The notes: generated by a model from the letters alone, not told the origin. DNA of 64,000 nucleotides from Bordetella pseudohinzii (GCF_000657795.2 NZ_JHEP02000015.1:1-64000), one strand, 5' to 3'; counted from the stretch's first letter, positions 1-11,634 are shown. Translations and numbers: made by a program.

Positions 1-1362
1 GCCGCGGCGGGCGATGTCCTCGGCGGCGCGCGCCACGGCGGCGGGCAGTTCGGCGCCCTGGCCCCGCAGCCAGGCGGCGATGGCGTCCACCGCGCCCTTG
101 CGCACGCTGCGCCCGTCCGGCATATCCACGCCGCTCATGCGGGTCTGGGCCGTGAAGGGCAGGAAGGCCGCCGCGTCCGGCAGGGCGCTGGCGCGCGCGC
201 CCAGCAGGCGGTCGGCCAGCAGCGCGATGCTGCGGCCTTCCGGCGTGTCGTCGGCCTCGGAGGCCCAGCGGGCCGCCTGCGCCAGATCGCGCTCGGCCAC
301 GCCGGGCGGCGCGCTGAAGGCCGAGGCCTGGCGGTTGCCGAAGGTGATGGTGCCGGTCTTGTCCAGCAAGAGCACGTCGACATCGCCGGCGGCCTCCACG
401 GCGCGGCCCGAGGTCGCGATGACGTTGGCCTGCATCATGCGGCTCATGCCCGCCACGCCGATGGCCGAGAGCAGCCCGCCTATGGTGGTCGGGATGAGGC
501 AGACCAGCAGGGCGACCAGCACCGTGACCGACACCACCGTGCCCGTGCCGTTGGCGCCGACCGCGTACAGCGAAAAGGGCAGCAGCGTGACCACCACCAG
601 CAGAAAGACCAGGGTCAGGCCGACCAGCAGGATGGTCAGCGCCAGCTCGTTGGGGGTCTTCTGGCGCTTGGCGCCTTCGACCATGGAGATCATGCGGTCC
701 AGAAAACTTTCGCCCGGATTGGCCGCGATGCGCACCACGATCCAGTCGGACAGCACGCGGGTGCCGCCCGTCACCGAGCTGAAGTCGCCGCCGGATTCGC
801 GGATCACCGGCGCCGATTCGCCGGTAATGGCGCTCTCGTCGACCGAGGCAATGCCGGCGATGACCTGGCCGTCGCCGGGCACCGTATCGCCTGCCAGCAC
901 CAGCACCACATCGCCTTTGCGCAACTCGCCCGAGGGGCGCGCGCCGGCCGCCGCGCGCCAGGCCCGCACGTCCGGCTGGCGCGCCTGTTCATCGCGCCAG
1001 CCGCGCAGCAGGCGCGCCTCGATGGTGGTGCGCAGCCCGCGCAGCGTGGCGGCCTGCTGCTTGCCCCGGCCTTCGGCCAGGGCTTCGGCGAAGTTGGCGA
1101 ACAGGACGGTGAACCAGAGCCAGGCGGCGATGGCCAGGATAAAGCCGGCCGGGGCGTCGGCGCGGCCCGTCAGCGCCATTAGCCACAGCACGGTGCACAG
1201 GATGCTGCCGGCATAGACGACGAACATCACGGGGTTGCGCCATTGCGCGGACGGCGCCAGCTTGCGCAGGCAGTCGCGCAGCGCGGCGTTGACAAGTCCG
1301 CGCGACCAGGTCGCGCCGCGCGCCAGCGCGGCATGCCCGGCGGTCAGATCGGTGTTGAGCAT
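1..1362 (-). CDS. kdpB: Potassium-transporting P-type ATPase subunit B, C-terminal part missing
   Basis: This is the ATP-hydrolysing subunit of the high-affinity Kdp potassium pump in the inner membrane. 454 codons are visible from an ATG at 1362, and the window edge removes the rest; the family is about 680 residues. Hydrophobic segments near residues 40-90 and 230-290 flank the actuator region. The P-type phosphorylation motif DKTGT is present with its aspartate at about residue 334. The start lies 6 bases after the kdpA stop, so translation is probably coupled. kdpC and the kdpDE sensor/regulator genes, if present, would lie beyond the left edge. The identification is secure. Confidence 0.96.
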   Translation of the reverse strand, partial: MLNTDLTAGHAALARGATWSRGLVNAALRDCLRKLAPSAQWRNPVMFVVYAGSILCTVLWLMALTGRADAPAGFILAIAAWLWFTVLFANFAEALAEGRGKQQAATLRGLRTTIEARLLRGWRDEQARQPDVRAWRAAAGARPSGELRKGDVVLVLAGDTVPGDGQVIAGIASVDESAITGESAPVIRESGGDFSSVTGGTRVLSDWIVVRIAANPGESFLDRMISMVEGAKRQKTPNELALTILLVGLTLVFLLVVVTLLPFSLYAVGANGTGTVVSVTVLVALLVCLIPTTIGGLLSAIGVAGMSRMMQANVIATSGRAVEAAGDVDVLLLDKTGTITFGNRQASAFSAPPGVAERDLAQAARWASEADDTPEGRSIALLADRLLGARASALPDAAAFLPFTAQTRMSGVDMPDGRSVRKGAVDAIAAWLRGQGAELPAAVARAAEDIARRG

Positions 1363-1368
1363 GATGGA

Positions 1369-3165
1369 CTATCCAGGGAATGAGAGGCGGGGCTGCAGGT
1401 GTTCGGCGGCCGGGCCCAGCGCCAGGGCGGGGACATAGGTCAGCGCGCCCACCAGCAGGACGGCGCCGATCAGCAGCACCACGAACAGCGGGCCGGTCGT
1501 CGGCATGCTGCCCGCGCCGTCGGCCAGGCGTTTCTTGGCCGCCAGCGAGCCGGCCAGCGCCAGGATGGCGACGATGATGGCGAAGCGGCCGAACCACATC
1601 GCCAGGCCCAGCAGGATGTTGTAGAAGGGTGTGTTGGCGGACAGGCCGGCAAAGGCGCTGCCGTTGTTGTTGGCCGCCGAGGACAGCGCATAGAGCGCCT
1701 CGGAGAAACCATGCGCGCCGGGATTGAGCAGGCCAGCCAGGCCGGCGGGCAGGCTGATGGCCAGGGCCGTGCCCATGAGCACCAGGAAGGGGGTGGCCAG
1801 TATGGCGATGGACACCATCTTCATGTCGTAGGCCTCGATCTTCTTGCCCAGGTACTCCGGCGTGCGGCCTATCATGAGTCCGGCGATGAAGACGCCCAGC
1901 AGCGCAAAGGCCAGCATGCCGTACAGGCCGGAGCCTACGCCGCCGAACACGACTTCACCCAGTTGCATGAGCAGCATGGGACCCAGGCCGCCCAGCGCGG
2001 ACAAGGAGTCGTGCATGGCATTGACCGCGCCGCAGGAGGCCGCCGTGGTGACGACGGCAAACAGCGCCGAGGCCGGCACGCCGAAGCGGCTTTCCTTGCC
2101 TTCCATATTGCCCAACGCCGCGTCGGCGGGCAGATGGGCCAGCATGGGCGTGAGCGTCTGTTCGGCGGATTGGGTGAGCCAGGCAAACCCGATGAATAGC
2201 AGCGTCATGGCCGCCAGGATGGCGATACCCTGGCGCCGGCTGCCCACCATCTCGCCGAAGCTGAAGCACAGCGCGGCGGGAATGATGAGGATGGCCAGCA
2301 TCTCCAGCAGATTGGACAGCGCCGTCGGGTTTTCGTAGGGATGGGCCGAATTGGCGTTGAAGAAACCGCCGCCATTGGTGCCCAGCATCTTGATGGCCTC
2401 CTGCGAGGCCACCGGGCCCATGGCCAGCGTCTGCGTCCGGGCGACGGCCGGCTCGGTCAGCGGCTTGCCCGCGGCGTCGTTGAGCGCCTGGCCATGGGCA
2501 TCCAGGCGGGGGGCCTCATAGGGCTGGGCCTGCAGCGTGGCGACCTCCTGGTAGGCCGAGGTGTTCTGGATCACGCCTTGGCTGACCAGCGCCAGGGCCA
2601 GCGCCAAGGCCAGGGGCAGCAGCACATAGAGCGTGCTGCGCGTGATATCCACCCAGAAGTTGCCGACCGTGGCCGAACCGTGGCGCGCCAGGCCGCGTAT
2701 CAGGGCAAACAGCACGCAGATGCCGGTGGCCGCCGGCAGGAAGTTTTGCACCGTGAGCGCCAGCATCTGGGTCAGATAGCTCATGGTGGATTCGCCGCCG
2801 TAGCCTTGCCAATTGGTGTTGGCGACAAAGCTGATGGCGGTGTTGAAGGCGGAGTCCGGCGAGACAGCGCCCATGCCGGCCGGGTTCAGGGGCAGCCCGC
2901 CTTGCAGGCGCTGCAGACCGTAGACGGCCGCCAGGCCCAGCACATTGAACAGCAGCACGGCCAGGGCATATTGCCGCCAGGGCATTTCCCGGGCGGGGTC
3001 CACGCCGGCGGCGCGGTAGAGCAGGCGCTCGGCCCAGCGGCCCCAGGCCGTGGCCGCGTAGCGCTCGTCCTCCATCGCGCGCCGGATATAGCGGCCCAGC
3101 ATGGGCGCCAGGCCGAGCAGCAGGATCAGGTACAGGGCCAGCAGGCCGAGGAATTGGCTATCCAT
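1369..3165 (-). CDS. kdpA: Potassium-transporting ATPase subunit A
   Basis: This is the potassium-selective channel subunit of KdpFABC, an inner-membrane protein of the SKT superfamily. The 598-residue length is normal. About ten hydrophobic segments are visible, with family signatures such as [15 protein letters not shown] near residue 260 and NNNGSAFAG in the C-terminal third, which form parts of the selectivity filter. I chose the ATG at 3165 because its A overlaps the kdpF TGA stop (TGATG); an in-frame TTG lies one codon upstream. kdpB follows after 6 bases. Confidence 0.96.
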   Translation of the reverse strand: MDSQFLGLLALYLILLLGLAPMLGRYIRRAMEDERYAATAWGRWAERLLYRAAGVDPAREMPWRQYALAVLLFNVLGLAAVYGLQRLQGGLPLNPAGMGAVSPDSAFNTAISFVANTNWQGYGGESTMSYLTQMLALTVQNFLPAATGICVLFALIRGLARHGSATVGNFWVDITRSTLYVLLPLALALALALVSQGVIQNTSAYQEVATLQAQPYEAPRLDAHGQALNDAAGKPLTEPAVARTQTLAMGPVASQEAIKMLGTNGGGFFNANSAHPYENPTALSNLLEMLAILIIPAALCFSFGEMVGSRRQGIAILAAMTLLFIGFAWLTQSAEQTLTPMLAHLPADAALGNMEGKESRFGVPASALFAVVTTAASCGAVNAMHDSLSALGGLGPMLLMQLGEVVFGGVGSGLYGMLAFALLGVFIAGLMIGRTPEYLGKKIEAYDMKMVSIAILATPFLVLMGTALAISLPAGLAGLLNPGAHGFSEALYALSSAANNNGSAFAGLSANTPFYNILLGLAMWFGRFAIIVAILALAGSLAAKKRLADGAGSMPTTGPLFVVLLIGAVLLVGALTYVPALALGPAAEHLQPRLSFPG

Positions 3166-3254
3166 CAAAACTTCTCCGGCTTGAACAGGGCGATCAGCAG
3201 ATAAACGCCCAGCAGGACGGCGCAGGCGCCGCTGACCAGATAAAGCCAGTTCAT
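3165..3254 (-). CDS. kdpF: Potassium-transporting ATPase small subunit F
   Basis: A 29-residue single-pass membrane peptide beginning MNWLYLVSG and ending ALFKPEKF. The hydrophobic helix followed by a short Lys/Glu-rich tail is typical of KdpF, which stabilises the KdpFABC complex. Its ATG overlaps the stop of the upstream small ORF by four bases (ATGA), and its TGA overlaps the kdpA ATG by one base, so all three genes are tightly coupled. Such short genes are often missed by automatic annotation. Confidence 0.9.
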   Translation of the reverse strand: MNWLYLVSGACAVLLGVYLLIALFKPEKF

Positions 3255-3349
3255 GAGCGCTCCTCTTGCTTGAGCGCGGCGCAGAAACAGACCAGCCCCC
3301 AGGTCAGGACCGCGAACAGACCCAGCAAGGCAAGATAGAGAAAATCCAC
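3251..3349 (-). CDS. Small membrane protein upstream of kdpF
   Basis: A 32-residue frame starts at GTG 3349, preceded by GGGAG about 8 bases upstream. It encodes one hydrophobic helix (about residues 3-26) and a charged KQEERS tail. Its stop overlaps the kdpF start in an ATGA junction, the same coupling seen between kdpF and kdpA, which argues that it is translated. I recall comparable tiny frames ahead of kdpF in other proteobacteria but know of no established function. It could be an extra Kdp accessory peptide. The function is unknown. Confidence 0.6.
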   Translation of the reverse strand: MDFLYLALLGLFAVLTWGLVCFCAALKQEERS

Positions 3350-3597
3350 TTTCGTTCTCCCGGCGCGCACGCCCGAATTAGCCCCGTCAGGGGTATGGCC
3401 GGCAGGTTAGGGAAGCGGGGATAAAAACGGGATAAAGCTTGGGCGGGGGCGTGTAAACGCGATATAAAAATGCACCGTTTCCGGCCCCGGCAAGGCTGCC
3501 CCAAAACGGGGCATTGCGGCCGGGCGGTCATGCCGAAGGGCGCTTGCAGGCCGAAAATCGCGTTTTAAGCCGGAAAATTCAGTGTTTTGTCATCAAA

Positions 3598-3614
3598 TGC
3601 ACCAATACGGTGCG
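3598..3614. promoter_or_regulatory. NtrC-like binding site
   Basis: The sequence TGCACCAATACGGTGCG contains a GCACC-N5-GGTGC inverted repeat, the established pattern for the nitrogen regulator NtrC (consensus GCACY-N5-RGTGC). I did not find a GG-N10-GC sigma-54 promoter on either side, so the regulated gene is unclear. The downstream symporter pair is the more likely target; the kdp operon is the alternative. Confidence 0.45.
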
Positions 3615-3690
3615 AGTTATATAGAAATAAATGCGCCGAATTAGGGCATTCCCCTAGTGTGGCAAGCCCGTATCTGGTGCAGAATTTCGT

Positions 3691-3723
3691 CCCATGCAGG
3701 TGAGGAGACAAGCCCTGCATGGG
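3691..3723. repeat. Hairpin 1 of symporter upstream region
   Basis: A perfect 10-bp inverted repeat, CCCATGCAGG and CCTGCATGGG, encloses a 13-base loop that contains GAGGAG. It is followed by an A-run rather than a T-run on the plus strand, so it does not look like a terminator for plus-strand transcription. Confidence 0.6.
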
Positions 3724-3732
3724 CAGAAAAAA

Positions 3733-3749
3733 AACCGGCGGCACCGGTT
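3733..3749. repeat. Hairpin 2 of symporter upstream region
   Basis: A short inverted repeat, AACCGG-N5-CCGGTT, flanked by A-runs on both sides. It is the middle one of three consecutive palindromes between 3691 and 3816. Confidence 0.45.
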
Positions 3750-3788
3750 AAAAAATGAAGCAGTACCAAAAATAAAAAGTAAACGCGC

Positions 3789-3816
3789 AACGGCTGGCAC
3801 CTAGGTGCCGGCCGTT
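3789..3816. repeat. Hairpin 3: 28-bp near-perfect palindrome
   Basis: Two 14-base halves meet without a spacer at 3802/3803 and match at 13 of 14 positions, with CACCTAGGTG at the centre. It lies about 70 bases before the symporter small-subunit start. It could be an operator for a dimeric regulator or part of a structured leader RNA. Confidence 0.55.
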
Positions 3817-3884
3817 GTCGCTTCCGGGACGCCATGCTAGGGTTGCAGCCAGGCGGCGCGTTCCGCGCACAAGAACGGAAAGCG

Positions 3885-4148
3885 ATGCCAGAGACTCGCG
3901 ATGCAAGCACCTCCTCCACGCCCTATTGGCGCCGCAATCTGTGGCTTATCGGGCTATTGCTGGCCATCTGGGCCGCACTGACCTTCGTTCCCGCCTATTT
4001 CGCCCGCCAGTGGAGTTTTGACTTCTTCGGCTGGCCATTTGCTTTCTGGATGGCGGCCTACGGCGCGCCAGCGGCCTATCTCATCATCATCGCCATCTAC
4101 GCTTTTGTCACGAATCGCGCCGACGCGCGGGCCGAGCGGAGCGAATGA
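3885..4148 (+). CDS. DUF4212 symporter small subunit
   Basis: An 87-residue protein with two hydrophobic segments (about 18-38 and 50-75), matching the DUF4212 family that accompanies one branch of sodium/solute symporters. I chose the ATG at 3885 because GGAA precedes it by about 6 bases and it removes a non-hydrophobic N-terminal extension that would begin at 3834. Its stop overlaps the start of the large subunit by four bases (ATGA), so the two are coupled and presumably form one transporter. The substrate is not revealed by the sequence. Confidence 0.85.
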   Translation: MPETRDASTSSTPYWRRNLWLIGLLLAIWAALTFVPAYFARQWSFDFFGWPFAFWMAAYGAPAAYLIIIAIYAFVTNRADARAERSE

Positions 4149-6208
4149 TGCCGTTTTCCGGATCGACCTCGCAGGAGTTCGAGCGCCGCTTACGCTGGAC
4201 CTACGTGCTGTACACCGTCGGGTTCGTGCTGCTGATCCTGCTGCTTGCCCTGGCCGAGGTGCTGGGCATGCCGCGCGCATGGATAGGCTATGTATTCCTG
4301 CTGGTCACGGTAAGCCTGTATGCCGGCATCGGCATTGTCTGCCGGACCTCCGATCAGGTGGAGTACTACGTTGCCGGCCGGCGCGTGCCGGCCTTTTATA
4401 ACGGCATGGCGACCGCCGCCGACTGGATGTCGGTGGCTTCTTTCATCGGCGTGGCGGGCACGCTTTACCTGACGGGCTACGGCGGGCTGGCCTACATCAT
4501 GGGCTGGACGGGCGGCTTCGTGCTCGTGGCGCTGCTGCTGGCCCCTTATCTGCGCAAGTTCGGCCAATACACCATTCCGGACTTTCTGGGCGTGCGCTAT
4601 GGCGGCAATATGCCGCGCCTGGCCGGCGTGGCTTGCGCCATTCTGTGTTCCTTCACCTATCTGGTGGCGCAGATCTATGGAGTGGGCATCATCACCACCC
4701 GCCTGACCGGCATCTCCTTCGAGCTGGGCATCTTCGTGGCCCTGGGCGGCATGCTGGTCTGCTCTTTTCTGGGCGGCATGCGCGCGGTCACCTGGACCCA
4801 GGTGGGGCAATACATCATTCTCGTGATCGCCTACCTGGTGCCGGTGGTGTGGCTGTCGGTCAAGCATACCGACGTGCCCTTGCCGCAATTCTCGGGCGCG
4901 CCGCTGCTGCAGGAGGTCACGGAGAAAGAGCGCGTGCTGGTCGCCGACCCCAACGAAATCGAGGTGCGCCGCCTGTGGGCGGAGCGGGCCGCCGAAATGG
5001 CCAGCCGCCTGCAGAACCTGCCGGGCTCCTGGGCCGAGGAGAAAGAAAAGCTGCGCGGCCGCCTTGCCCGCCTGAACGCCACGGACGCGCCCATGGTGGA
5101 GATCCGCTCGCTTGAGCGTGAGCTGACCGGCTATCCCGCCACCGTGGAGGATGCGCGCACGCTCTGGTCGCAGGCCCGCGCCGTGTTCGAGGCCAGGGCC
5201 GCGCCGCCGGTGCCGCATGCCGAGGCCTATCCCGCCGAGGATGCGCGCGAGCGCGACAACATGCGGCTCAACTTCCTGGCGCTGGTGCTCTGCCTGATGC
5301 TGGGCACCGCCGGCATGCCGCATATCCTCATGCGTTCATACACCACGCCCTCGGTGGCCGCGGCCCGCCGCTCCGTGTGCTGGTCGCTGCTCTTCATCCT
5401 GCTGCTGTACTTCATGGCGCCGGCCCTGGCGCTGCTGGTCAAGTACGAGATCTACACTCAGGTGGTGGGCACGAGTTTCCTCAGCCTGCCCAGCTGGGTG
5501 CATGCCTGGAGCGCGGTGGACGCCAATCTGCTGGAAGTGCTGGACATCAACCGGGATGGCATCGTGCAGGCCTCCGAGATCAGCATGGGCGCCGACGTCG
5601 TGGTGCTGGCCATGCCGGAGATAGGCGGGCTGCCCTATGTCGTTGCCGGCCTGGTGGCCGCCGGCGGCCTGGCCGCGGCGCTATCGACCGCCGACGGTTT
5701 GCTGCTGACGCTGTCCAATTCGCTGTCGCACGACATGTGGTACCGCGTGGTTTCGCCGCGCATGTCGGCCGCGCGGCGCGTCATGGTGTCCAAGATCCTG
5801 CTGCTGCTGGTCGCCTTTGGCGCGGCCTGGGTGGCCGCGCGCAAGCCGGCCGACATCCTCTTCATGGTGTCGGCGGCCTTTTCCTTCGCCGCGTCGTCCT
5901 TTTTCCCGGCCTTGGTCATGGGGGTGTTCTGGCGCCGCGCCAATAAATGGGGCGCCACCCTGGGCATGATGGCGGGGATGGCGACGACGTTCGCCTATAT
6001 GGCCCACACCCAGCCCTGGATGCGTGAATGGGTGTTCGGGGTGGTCCGTACCGAACCGGTGCAATTGTGGTGGGGCATACAGCCCATCGCGGCGGGGGTG
6101 TTCGGCGCGCCGGTGGCCTTTCTGACCATCATCGTGGTGTCTTTGCTTACGCCGCCGCCGGACCCTGCCACGCGGGCCCTGGTCGGCTACCTGCGTTCGC
6201 CGCGCTGA
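4145..6208 (+). CDS. Sodium/solute symporter, VC_2705-like, with EF-hand-like loop
   Basis: A 687-residue inner-membrane symporter of the SSS family, with about a dozen or more hydrophobic segments and an SSS core in the first 240 residues. Two soluble inserts stand out. Residues about 258-372 form a charged, Glu/Arg-rich helical block that looks like a coiled coil. Residues 467-478 read DINRDGIVQASE, which fits the 12-residue EF-hand calcium loop. The family normally transports small organic acids or amino acids with sodium; the substrate here is unknown. It is translationally coupled to the DUF4212 gene and is probably the last gene of its transcript. Confidence 0.88.
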   Translation: MMPFSGSTSQEFERRLRWTYVLYTVGFVLLILLLALAEVLGMPRAWIGYVFLLVTVSLYAGIGIVCRTSDQVEYYVAGRRVPAFYNGMATAADWMSVASFIGVAGTLYLTGYGGLAYIMGWTGGFVLVALLLAPYLRKFGQYTIPDFLGVRYGGNMPRLAGVACAILCSFTYLVAQIYGVGIITTRLTGISFELGIFVALGGMLVCSFLGGMRAVTWTQVGQYIILVIAYLVPVVWLSVKHTDVPLPQFSGAPLLQEVTEKERVLVADPNEIEVRRLWAERAAEMASRLQNLPGSWAEEKEKLRGRLARLNATDAPMVEIRSLERELTGYPATVEDARTLWSQARAVFEARAAPPVPHAEAYPAEDARERDNMRLNFLALVLCLMLGTAGMPHILMRSYTTPSVAAARRSVCWSLLFILLLYFMAPALALLVKYEIYTQVVGTSFLSLPSWVHAWSAVDANLLEVLDINRDGIVQASEISMGADVVVLAMPEIGGLPYVVAGLVAAGGLAAALSTADGLLLTLSNSLSHDMWYRVVSPRMSAARRVMVSKILLLLVAFGAAWVAARKPADILFMVSAAFSFAASSFFPALVMGVFWRRANKWGATLGMMAGMATTFAYMAHTQPWMREWVFGVVRTEPVQLWWGIQPIAAGVFGAPVAFLTIIVVSLLTPPPDPATRALVGYLRSPR

Positions 6209-6217
6209 GGCCGGGCC

Positions 6218-6543
6218 TCAGTGGCCGACCGACTTGGAGAAGACGTTCATCACGATGACGCCGGCCACGATGAGCACGATGCCCAGTATGGCCGCCAGAT
6301 CCAGCGTCTGCTGGAACAGAAAGACGCCGATGAGCGAGATGACCACGATGCCCACGCCCGACCAGATGGCGTAGGCAATGCCCACCGGCAGCTCGCGCAG
6401 CGTCAGCGACAGGAAGTAGAAGGACACCACATAGCCCGCCACGGTGAGCAGCGAAGGCCACAGCCGCGAGAAACCATCGCTGGCCTTCAGCGCGCTGGTG
6501 GCCACGATCTCGGCGGCAATGGCGACCGCCAGGAAGAGCCATT

Positions 6544-6547
<4 letters not shown>
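6218..6547 (-). CDS. Small multidrug resistance (SMR) family transporter
   Basis: A 109-residue protein with four membrane helices. The essential glutamate of helix 1 is Glu13 (the EmrE Glu14 position), followed by the conserved GIAYAIWSGVG stretch. SMR proteins act as dimers that exchange protons for quaternary ammonium compounds, guanidinium or polyamines. It resembles the EmrE branch more than SugE/Gdx, but the substrate is uncertain. Its start overlaps the stop of the Smr-domain gene by four bases, so it is probably the third gene of a trxB-smr-SMR unit. It ends 10 bases from the convergent symporter gene. Confidence 0.9.
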
Positions 6548-8190
<1,643 letters not shown>

Positions 8191-8192
<2 letters not shown>

Positions 8193-10563
8193 GAGGCGCA
8201 TGCCCCGGATTTCCAATGTCTCCCCGCGCGCATCGCGCAACACCCGTAACGGGCCCTCCCCCCTGCAGACGCGGATCTCCGCTTTGCTGCGCGAGGCCCG
8301 GTGGATTCTGTTTGCCGCGCTGGCGGCCTGGCTGACCCTGGTGCTCGTCACCTGGAGTCCCGCCGACCCTGGCTGGTCGCACTCGGTTTCCAACGAAACC
8401 CTGCACAACAAGGGCGGCACGCTGGGGGCCTATCTGGCCGACATCCTCTTGTATCTGTTCGGTTTCTCCGCCTGGTGGTGGGTCATCCTGCTGCTGCACC
8501 GCGTGCGCGCCGGCTATCACCGCCTGGCGTCCCATCTGCGCGCGGCCAACGGCAAGCCCATGGATGTGCTGCCGCGCGTGCGCTGGGAGGAGGGCATCGG
8601 CTTTGCCCTGCTGCTGGTCGGCTCCCTGGGCCTGGAGGCCCTGCGCCTGTACAGCTGGGGCATGCACCTGCCCGGGGGCACCGACGGCGCGAGCGGCGCG
8701 GGCGGCGTCATCGGCCAGATGCTGGCCGCCCAGCTCAAGCTGGCCGTGGGCTTCACGGGCAGCACCCTGATCCTGCTGGTGATGGTCGCCATCGGCCTGT
8801 CGCTGTTCTTCTCCTTTTCCTGGCTCCAGGTCGCCGAGCGCGTGGGCGGCTGGATGGAAGGCCTGGTGCGCAAGCTGCGCGACTCGTACTCGGCGCGCGA
8901 AGACCGCCGGGTGGGCGAGGTCGCCAAGACCGAACGCACCGAGCAGGTCGCCGCCAAGCAAGAAAAAATGGTGCACGAGCAACCCGTGCGCATCGAGCCG
9001 GCCATTACCGTGGTGCCGCGTTCCGACCGGGTTGAGAAAGAAAAACAACAGACGCTCTTCCTGCCGCCGGCCGGCGAGGGCGACCTGCCGGCCATCAGCC
9101 TGCTGGACATGCCGCCGCCCAGCCAGGAGACCGTCTCGGCCGAGACCATCGAGTTCACCTCGCGCCTCATCGAGAAAAAACTGGCCGACTTCGGGGTGTC
9201 GGTCACCGTGGTGGCCGCGCAGGCCGGCCCGGTCATCACCCGCTACGAAATCGAACCGGCCACCGGCGTGAAGGGCAGCCAGATCGTCAATCTCGCCAAG
9301 GACCTGGCGCGCGCGCTCAGCCTGGTGAGCATCCGCGTGGTCGAGACCATCCCGGGCAAGAACCTGATGGGGCTGGAGCTGCCCAATCCGCGCCGCCAGA
9401 TGGTCAAGCTGTCGGAAATCCTGGGTTCGCAGACCTATCACGCCAGCAGCTCGGTGCTGACCATGGCGCTGGGCAAGGACATCGCCGGCAACCCGGTCGT
9501 GGCCGACCTGGCCAAGATGCCCCACCTGCTGGTGGCCGGCACCACCGGCTCGGGCAAATCGGTCGGGATCAACGCCATGATCCTGTCGCTGCTCTACAAG
9601 GCCGACGCCACGCACACCCGCGTCATCCTCATCGATCCCAAGATGCTCGAAATGAGCGTCTACGAGGGCATCCCGCATCTGCTGGCGCCCGTGGTGACCG
9701 ACATGCGGCAGGCCGCCAACGCCCTGAACTGGTGCGTGGGCGAGATGGAAAAACGCTATCGCCTCATGAGCAAGATGGGCGTGCGCAACCTGGCCGGCTA
9801 CAACGCCAAGATCCGCGATGCGATCAAGCGCGAAGAGCCCATCCCGAACCCCTTCTCCCTCACGCCCGACCAGCCCGAGCCGCTGTCGCCCCTGCCGCAT
9901 ATCGTGGTGGTGATCGACGAGCTGGCCGACCTGATGATGGTGGTGGGCAAGAAGATCGAAGAACTCATCGCCCGCCTGGCCCAGAAGGCGCGCGCGGCCG
10001 GCATCCACCTGGTGCTGGCCACGCAGCGTCCCAGCGTTGACGTGATCACGGGCCTGATCAAGGCCAACATCCCGACGCGCATCGCCTTCCAGGTGTCGTC
10101 CAAGATCGATTCGCGCACCATCCTGGACCAGATGGGCGCCGAAACCCTGCTCGGCCAGGGCGATATGCTCTACATGCCGCCGGGCACCGGCCTGCCGGTG
10201 CGGGTGCACGGCGCCTTCGTCCATGACGACGAAGTCCACCGCGTGGTGGAGTATCTGCGCAGCCAGGGCGAGCCCAATTACGTCGAAGGCCTGCTCGAAG
10301 GCGGGGCCGAAGGCGAGACCGGCGATGGCGTGAGCAGCGTCACCGGCATGGCCGACGCGGAGTCGGATCCCATGTACGACCAGGCATGCGAAGTGGTGCT
10401 CAAGCATCGCCGCGCGTCGATCTCCCTGGTGCAGCGCCATCTGCGCATTGGCTACAACCGTGCCGCGCGCCTGCTCGAACAAATGGAACAAGCGGGTATG
10501 GTGTCCGCCATGCAGTCCAATGGCAACCGGGACATCCTGGTGCCCGCCCGAGAGGAAGCCTGA
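8191..10563 (+). CDS. ftsK: DNA translocase FtsK
   Basis: A septal DNA pump that clears and aligns chromosome termini at division. It has 790 residues, with about four N-terminal membrane helices (roughly 35-215), a short charged linker, and a RecA-like motor with Walker A GTTGSGKS starting at residue 450 and Walker B-like [13 protein letters not shown]-terminal winged-helix gamma domain follows (from about residue 728, with [17 protein letters not shown]), which reads KOPS sites and activates XerD. The linker is much shorter than in E. coli FtsK, as is usual outside enterics. The start at 8191 is uncertain; ATG 8200 would be a near-leaderless alternative. Confidence 0.95.
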
Positions 10564-11192
10564 TGAATCCACGTTTTTTTGCCCGCCTGGCCGCCGCCGC
10601 GCTGCTGGCCGCCGTCCCCGCCCTGGCGCTGGCCGCGGGGGCCCAGGACCAGCTCAAGGCCTTCGTGGCCAAGGTGCAGGGCGCCACCGGCAGCTTCACC
10701 CAGGCCACGGTCGGGCCGCAGGGCCGCACCCAGCCCGCCCAGAGCGGCGTCTTCGCCTTCCAGCGGCCGGGCAAGTTCAAGTGGGCGGTATCCCGCCCCT
10801 ATGAGCAACTGGTCATCTCCGATGGCAAGCAGGTCTATCAATACGACCCTGACCTGGCCCAGGTGACGGTGCGCAAGGTGGACCAGGCCATCGGCACGTC
10901 GCCGGCGGCCATTCTGTTCGGCTCGGGCAATCTGGAGCAGGCCTTCAATGTCAGCGCCCTGCCGGACCGAGATGGCCTGCAATGGCTGCGCGCCAAGCCG
11001 CGCAGCGCGGACGCGGGGTTCTCGCAGGTGGATATCGGCATGAACGGCGATCTGCCCGCCCGCATCGAACTGCTCGACGCCTTTGGCCAGACCACGCGCG
11101 TGGAGCTCTCCGGCATCCAGGCCAATCCCAGCCTGCCGGCCGCCGAGTTCCAGTTCAACCCGCCCAAGGGCGTGGACATCGTGAAGATGTAA
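10563..11192 (+). CDS. lolA: Outer-membrane lipoprotein carrier protein LolA
   Basis: A periplasmic chaperone that carries lipoproteins from LolCDE to LolB at the outer membrane. The 209-residue precursor has a clear signal peptide (about residues 1-22, ending ALALAAG). The mature part has the family pattern QDQLKAF, a GSFTQ segment and [15 protein letters not shown]. The ATG shares a base with the ftsK TGA (TGATG), so ftsK and lolA form an operon. A strong hairpin follows directly after the stop. Confidence 0.95.
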   Translation: MNPRFFARLAAAALLAAVPALALAAGAQDQLKAFVAKVQGATGSFTQATVGPQGRTQPAQSGVFAFQRPGKFKWAVSRPYEQLVISDGKQVYQYDPDLAQVTVRKVDQAIGTSPAAILFGSGNLEQAFNVSALPDRDGLQWLRAKPRSADAGFSQVDIGMNGDLPARIELLDAFGQTTRVELSGIQANPSLPAAEFQFNPPKGVDIVKM

Positions 11193-11218
11193 GGCGGGGC
11201 CTCTCCCGAGGCCCCGCC
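11193..11218. terminator. GC-rich hairpin between lolA and ridA
   Basis: A perfect 11-bp stem (GGCGGGGCCTC with GAGGCCCCGCC) and a TCCC loop sit between two convergent genes. There is no T-run on the plus strand; on the minus side the ridA end is AT-rich. It probably ends or protects both convergent transcripts. Confidence 0.6.
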
Positions 11219-11223
11219 GGCGA

Positions 11224-11634
11224 TCAAGGCTTTTTAAAAGCCACGCAATCCACTTCCACTTTGGCGTCCACCACCAGGCGCGACTCCACGCAGGCGCGCG
11301 CCGGGGGGTGCTCGCCGAAGTACTCCCGGAACACCTTGTTGAAGGCCGCGAAATCGCGCGGGTCGTCCAGCCAGACGCCGCAGCGCACGATGTGCTCGGC
11401 GCCATAGCCGGCCTCGTCGAGGATGGCCAGGAGATTGCGGATGGCCACGTGCGATTGCGTGACGATGCCGCCTTCGACGACCTCGCCGTTCTGCATGGGC
11501 ACTTGCCCGGATACATACAGCCAGCCATCGGCCTGGACGGCCCGCGCGAAAGGCATGTGCTGGCCGCCTTGGCCGGTGCCGCCGGCCACGCCATAGCGCG
11601 TGATGCCGTTGCGGTCGGGAAGCGCTGTCGTCAT
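11224..11634 (-). CDS. RidA family enamine/imine deaminase
   Basis: A 136-residue protein of the YjgF/RidA family. These proteins form trimers and hydrolyse reactive enamines and imines released by PLP enzymes, or act as pathway-specific deaminases. It shows the GQVPMQNGEVV and C-terminal VEVDCVAF-type segments. The conserved binding Arg near residue 105 is not in the classical CxR context, so it may be a divergent member. It is the last gene of the minus-strand island and starts 21 bases after the deacylase stop. A role in removing 2-iminoacids made by the island's deaminase is a reasonable inference. Confidence 0.85.
   Translation of the reverse strand: MTTALPDRNGITRYGVAGGTGQGGQHMPFARAVQADGWLYVSGQVPMQNGEVVEGGIVTQSHVAIRNLLAILDEAGYGAEHIVRCGVWLDDPRDFAAFNKVFREYFGEHPPARACVESRLVVDAKVEVDCVAFKKP

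Larger units (their letters stand above)
3350..3884. other. Gene-free region between divergent kdp and symporter units
   Basis: About 535 bases without a convincing gene. The half near kdp (3360-3600) is moderately GC-rich and should hold the kdp promoter, but I could not pick a clear -35/-10 pair. The half near the symporter is A-rich (about 3725-3790) and carries an NtrC-like site and three inverted repeats, listed separately. Short open frames here lack ribosome binding sites and family resemblance. Confidence 0.7.

Noticed and set aside
3615-3885. Sigma-54 promoter downstream of the NtrC-like site
   Set aside because: I checked for GG-N10-GC on the plus strand and its mirror towards kdp, and found no match.
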